A DNA stretch of 39,837 nucleotides from Candidatus Brocadiaceae bacterium (GTDB taxonomy: Bacteria; Planctomycetota; Brocadiia; Brocadiales; Scalinduaceae). A program made the position numbers and the translations under genes. The first letter of the stretch is position 1. The number at the start of each line of letters is the position of its first letter. The DNA is taken from contig CAKKPF010000309.1 of the NCBI GenBank assembly GCA_919901575.1, forward strand, positions 1-39,837, written 5' to 3'. The notes under the pieces were generated by a model. That model did not search any database. It worked only from the letters and a program-made list of their open reading frames with translations, and was not told the DNA's origin. Of the stretch, positions 36,142-39,837 are shown piece after piece.

Positions 36142-36849
36142 TTATCCACCTAAAAATAATTTTCTGACTTCATCATTTTCAAGAAGGTTTTTCGCTTTGT
36201 CTTCAAAGGCAATCTTGCCTATTTCAAATACATACCCTCGATCTGCATGTTCTAATGCCATTCTTGCATTCTGTTCAACAATCAGAATAGTAGTTCCATT
36301 ATTATTAATCTCTTTTATCTTTTCAAATACAATATCCACATAGTTTGGAGAAAGTCCCAGTGAAGGTTCGTCTAACAATAGCAACTCAGGCTTTAACATC
36401 AATGCCCTGCCAATAGCCAGCATCTGCTGTTCACCACTGCTTAATGTCCCTGCTTTTTGTTTCCGTCTTTCTTTAAGAACAGGAAAAAGGCCGTATACCT
36501 TATCAATATCATCCCGGACTTCCTCTTTATTATTTATAGTAAATGCGCCCATCTCAAGATTCTCCAGGACGGTCATTGACGCAAAAACCCTTCTACCTTC
36601 CGGTACGAGGCAGAGCTTTTTTTCAACTAACTGATGCGGCTGCCTGCCATTTATGTTTTCTCCTTGAAACAAAATCTTACCTGATTTTGGTTTTAGTAAA
36701 CCACAAATTGCCTTTAGGGTAGTTGACTTACCCGCACCATTTGGTCCTATCATTGCAACAATCTCTTCTTCGATTACATGGAGAGAAATATTATCAACGG
36801 CATGTACGCTATCGTAATGTACTGTTAAATCTCTTACCTCAAGTAGCAC
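36142..36849 (-). CDS. livF: Branched-chain amino acid ABC transporter ATP-binding protein LivF
   Basis: Walker A '[18 protein letters not shown]', '[16 protein letters not shown]', '[23 protein letters not shown]'. Confidence 0.93.
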   Translation of the reverse strand: MLLEVRDLTVHYDSVHAVDNISLHVIEEEIVAMIGPNGAGKSTTLKAICGLLKPKSGKILFQGENINGRQPHQLVEKKLCLVPEGRRVFASMTVLENLEMGAFTINNKEEVRDDIDKVYGLFPVLKERRKQKAGTLSSGEQQMLAIGRALMLKPELLLLDEPSLGLSPNYVDIVFEKIKEINNNGTTILIVEQNARMALEHADRGYVFEIGKIAFEDKAKNLLENDEVRKLFLGG

Positions 36850-37657
36850 TTATGCGCCTCCTGCCAAGATATGCTTCTATAACCTTTTCATCGTTAGTTA
36901 CTTTTTCCGGAGCGCCTTCCGCAATCTTTTGGCCGTAGTTAAGGACAATTACGTTATCAGAGACTCCGGTTACCACTTTCATATCGTGTTCGATAAATAA
37001 AACCGTCTTCCCTTTAGCTTTTAATGACTTTAATATATCCAATATCTTGACTCTCATATTAGGGAATACACCTGCCGTCGGCTCATCAAAAAGAAACAGA
37101 TCCGCTTCTGTAGCAAGTGACCGGGCTAATTCAATCAAGCGCCTCTGTCCATGAGACAGATTTTCCGCAAGTTCATCTTTTTTGTCTACAAGGCCTACCA
37201 GTTCCAGATATTCCAGAGCTTTTTCTCTGTTTGTCTGTTCTTCATCCCTCATATGCCTGGATTGAAAAAGTGCGGATAAAAGGGTTTCCCCCTTGTCATA
37301 TTTCGTTGCAAGCAGCATATTCTCCATAACCGTAATCTGCGGAAAGAGTCTGATATCCTGAAATGTCCTTGATATGCCCAGTCTGGCTATTTTGGAAGGG
37401 ATGAGTCTGGTAAGCTTATGGGTTGATGGATTAAATTTAATGATTTCGCCATTATCAGGTTTTAAAAAACCTCCAATCAGGTTAAAGACCGTTGTCTTGC
37501 CTGCGCCATTTGGGCCTATCAGGGCAGTAATACTTGCCGTTTGAATTGAAAGATTAAGATTATCTACGGCCCTAACTCCATCAAATACCTTTGTTAGGTT
37601 TTGAATTCTCAGAATAGTTGCCGATTGCCGGTTGTTGGTTTTTAGATACTCCTCCAT
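36839..37657 (-). CDS. livG: Branched-chain amino acid ABC transporter ATP-binding protein LivG
   Basis: Walker A '[21 protein letters not shown]', '[22 protein letters not shown]', '[15 protein letters not shown]', 'LFDEPTAG'. Confidence 0.93.
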   Translation of the reverse strand: MEEYLKTNNRQSATILRIQNLTKVFDGVRAVDNLNLSIQTASITALIGPNGAGKTTVFNLIGGFLKPDNGEIIKFNPSTHKLTRLIPSKIARLGISRTFQDIRLFPQITVMENMLLATKYDKGETLLSALFQSRHMRDEEQTNREKALEYLELVGLVDKKDELAENLSHGQRRLIELARSLATEADLFLFDEPTAGVFPNMRVKILDILKSLKAKGKTVLFIEHDMKVVTGVSDNVIVLNYGQKIAEGAPEKVTNDEKVIEAYLGRRRISAT

Positions 37658-37663
37658 CTTTTT

Positions 37664-38533
37664 CTATTTAAACCGATATACCCCCATTATTCCCTGTGGT
37701 CGTTTGATCATAAGAAATATCAGGAGTAATCCATAAATCATCTGTCTCATCGGCGCTGCTATTGATGAGGGCATTCCCAAAAACCTCAGAAGTTCAGGAA
37801 AAACCACCAGTATTATAGCTCCAACTATTGAGCCGGAAATTCTTCCCATTCCTCCAAAAATAACCATAAGGAGAATGGTAATAGATTCTATTAAGGTGAA
37901 ACTTGAAGGATCAATAAAGGTTATGTAATGTGAATAAAGACTCCCGGCTATACCCGCGAAGAATGCTCCAATAATGAAAACCAGCAACTTGTATCTTGTC
38001 GTATCCTTTCCTAAAGACTCTGAGGCAATCTCGTCTTCCCGTATAGACCTCAGAATCCTGCCAAAGGGAGAATTTACTATCCTATTAATAATGAATATAG
38101 TTATTGCTACGAATACTAAGACCAGTAATAAGTAAGACCAGATTCCTGATAGCTGAAAACCGGCCACTGAAAAGCCTGGTATACCGGGAAGCCCCATTGG
38201 GCCTCTTGTGAGAGAAACCCAGTTCTTTGCAATGGAGTAAACGATAACTCCCAGGCCAAAGGTTGCCAAAGCAAGATAATCACCCTTTAATCGCACTGCC
38301 GGGTACCCAATTACTATGCCTGATATTGCGGCAACGCAAGCTCCGGTAAATAAACCTATCCATGGCGACAGGCCCGCATTTAATGCAAGCAGGCTCGAAG
38401 TATAAGCCCCTATACAGGAAAATGCCGCGTGTCCCAATGCCGGAAGCCCTGTATATCCTACAATGAGATTAAGGCTCAGTGTTAAGATAATGTATATGCA
38501 GGCAATAACAAGAATGTGCAGAATATATTCCAT
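37664..38533 (-). CDS. livM: Branched-chain amino acid ABC permease LivM
   Basis: 'LNLIVGYTGLPALGHAAFSCIGAYTSSLL', 'GPMGLPGIPG', 'GRILRSIREDEIASESLG', 'VIFGGMGRISGSIVGA'. Confidence 0.93.
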   Translation of the reverse strand: MEYILHILVIACIYIILTLSLNLIVGYTGLPALGHAAFSCIGAYTSSLLALNAGLSPWIGLFTGACVAAISGIVIGYPAVRLKGDYLALATFGLGVIVYSIAKNWVSLTRGPMGLPGIPGFSVAGFQLSGIWSYLLLVLVFVAITIFIINRIVNSPFGRILRSIREDEIASESLGKDTTRYKLLVFIIGAFFAGIAGSLYSHYITFIDPSSFTLIESITILLMVIFGGMGRISGSIVGAIILVVFPELLRFLGMPSSIAAPMRQMIYGLLLIFLMIKRPQGIMGVYRFK

Positions 38534-38538
38534 ACCTT

Positions 38539-39450
38539 TTAGATTTTTTCCTTTTCTGTTTTAGTGCCCAGAAATCCCCACGGTCTTATTAAAAGAAAGA
38601 TTATGAGAATAGCAAACGCAATACAATCCTTCCACCCTGCTGAAATCTTCCAGATACCAAGATTCTCAGCCAGGCCGAGAAAGAAGGCGCCCAGTACCGC
38701 ACCAGGAATACTGCCGATTCCTCCAATAATAGAAGCGATAATCCCTTTCAGGATTGCGCTGAAACCCATAGTAGGTTCTATATTGGTTTCATAGGAGATA
38801 AGTATCCCCGCGGCGCCTGCCAATGCGGAACCTATGACAAACGAAGTCATAATTATCCTTTCCGGATTTATGCCAACAACATTTGCAGCTATAGGGTCGT
38901 CAGAGACAGCCCTCATTGCCTTGCCAAGCTTTGACTTTTGGATAAACAACCATAAGATAACTAACAACAAACTACTGACGACTAATATCAATATCTGTAT
39001 GTCCGTGATAACTGCGCCGCAGAGATGATGTCCTTCTTTGACGGGGCCGGTTCTTATAGTAAGAATCTGTGCCCCGTAGATAAGCTGTATCAGGTTTTGA
39101 AGGAAGATAAAGACGCCGAATGATGCGAGGAGAAAGATCATGTTAGATGCACTCTTTTTGCGGAGCGGATAATAGAAGCATCTATCAATGGCAATCCCCA
39201 ACAGGGCTGCAAAAATTATGGACAAGAAAAAAGAAAGGATAATATTGAGGTGTAAGGAGATGGTCAACGTATAAGCAAAATACGCCCCGGCAGTATAGAC
39301 AATACCGTGAGCAAGGTTGAAGAACTTTACTGTCCGGTAGATTACGCTAAAGCCGATAGCGATAAGGGCATATATACTACCGGCAATTATGCCATTTAGG
39401 ATGAGTTGCTGGAGCAAAACTTTTCCCCCGCCAAAACCTATGAATAACAT
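38539..39450 (-). CDS. livH: Branched-chain amino acid ABC permease LivH
   Basis: 'LILNGIIAGSIYALIAIGFSVIYRTVKFFNLAHG', 'GKAMRAVSDDPIAANVVGINPERI', 'IIGGIGSIPGAVLGAFFLGL'. Confidence 0.93.
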   Translation of the reverse strand: MLFIGFGGGKVLLQQLILNGIIAGSIYALIAIGFSVIYRTVKFFNLAHGIVYTAGAYFAYTLTISLHLNIILSFFLSIIFAALLGIAIDRCFYYPLRKKSASNMIFLLASFGVFIFLQNLIQLIYGAQILTIRTGPVKEGHHLCGAVITDIQILILVVSSLLLVILWLFIQKSKLGKAMRAVSDDPIAANVVGINPERIIMTSFVIGSALAGAAGILISYETNIEPTMGFSAILKGIIASIIGGIGSIPGAVLGAFFLGLAENLGIWKISAGWKDCIAFAILIIFLLIRPWGFLGTKTEKEKI

Positions 39451-39452
39451 AG

Positions 39453-39779
39453 CTAACTATCTTTTCTAAACACTTCTGGAGACTTAATCTTTATTCCTTC
39501 AAACTCTTTGATTTTTAGTATATGAGGATCTCTGCTTATTTTAATAGCCTCACTTACCATATCTTCTCCCAACCCCTCCTTTTTGAATCGCAACTCTACT
39601 TTACGAGAAAGATTCTTAAATCGTTCGGTAAGAGAAGGCCTTTGAATCTTTTTAATTACCAAATAATCCTTTCCGCCAAACAAGATAAGTTCATCATCAA
39701 GTTTCATGCTCAATGACTTTTTTATCTCTTTAAGAAGTCTTGAATCACCAGCTTTATCTATCTTTAAAAGTTTATCCAT
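39453..39779 (-). CDS. AbrB-like antitoxin domain with PIN-toxin-like C-terminal tail (possible deletion chimera)
   Basis: 'IDKAGDSRLLKEIKKSLSMKLDDELILFGGKDYLVIKKI' swapped-hairpin-like; 'RPSLTERFKNLSRKVELRFKKEGLGEDMVSEAIKISR' antitoxin helix; 'DPHILKIKEFEGIKIKSPEVF' resembles PIN-domain C-termini. Confidence 0.55.
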   Translation of the reverse strand: MDKLLKIDKAGDSRLLKEIKKSLSMKLDDELILFGGKDYLVIKKIQRPSLTERFKNLSRKVELRFKKEGLGEDMVSEAIKISRDPHILKIKEFEGIKIKSPEVFRKDS

Positions 39780-39837
39780 AGTTACTGTGTCTTTTTATCT
39801 CTCTGCTATATTTTTCTCAAGATAAGCCTTTGTCTTA

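Noticed and set aside
1-39837. CRISPR arrays, tRNA/rRNA genes, phage structural genes, intact transposases
   Set aside because: None recognised: no regularly spaced direct repeats, no tRNA-like cloverleaf spotted and no transposase/integrase-like translation in the ORF list. A tRNAscan/Infernal run would be needed to exclude small RNAs.

Overview
This 39.8 kb AT-rich bacterial window is dominated by a metal/oxyanion-handling region at about 6-32 kb, between ordinary housekeeping genes. (1) 0-1.6 kb: debris of toxin-antitoxin modules, namely an intact ParE/RelE plus addiction-module pair, an orphan XRE antitoxin and a higB-higA deletion chimera. (2) 1.7-6 kb: Mth938-like protein, TPR lipoprotein, ComF, an uncharacterised gene pair and a small coiled-coil/TM protein carrying an in-frame GC-rich palindromic insert. 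(3) 6.1-9.44 kb: a mer-type locus (merR, merT-HMA fusion, GDCCVxC protein, periplasmic HMA protein, beta-barrel protein) with a near-canonical MerR operator (19-bp spacer) but no merA. (4) 9.5-11 kb: YnfA/UPF0060, truncated FetB-like permease, an unlisted 57-aa Cys-rich protein and a hypothetical. (5) 11.15-20.2 kb: a co-directional run headed by ChrB without ChrA (ChrB, small protein, MFS, lipoprotein, ABC importer, beta-barrel, heme-c lipoprotein, TAT phosphoesterase), with a perfect palindrome just upstream of chrB. This is my best candidate for an undescribed system. (6) 20.3-32.3 kb: two back-to-back HME-RND efflux systems with an embedded PII-like gene and a YnfA 3' remnant between them. 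(7) 32.5-39.8 kb: CpsB-type phosphatase, YjbQ remnant, pgi, livFGMH and an AbrB-like ORF with a PIN-like tail. A family of GC-rich palindromes and a MITE-like element recur across the window. No tRNA, rRNA, CRISPR array or intact transposase was recognised. All calls come from reading the sequence and supplied translations; no database search was run.
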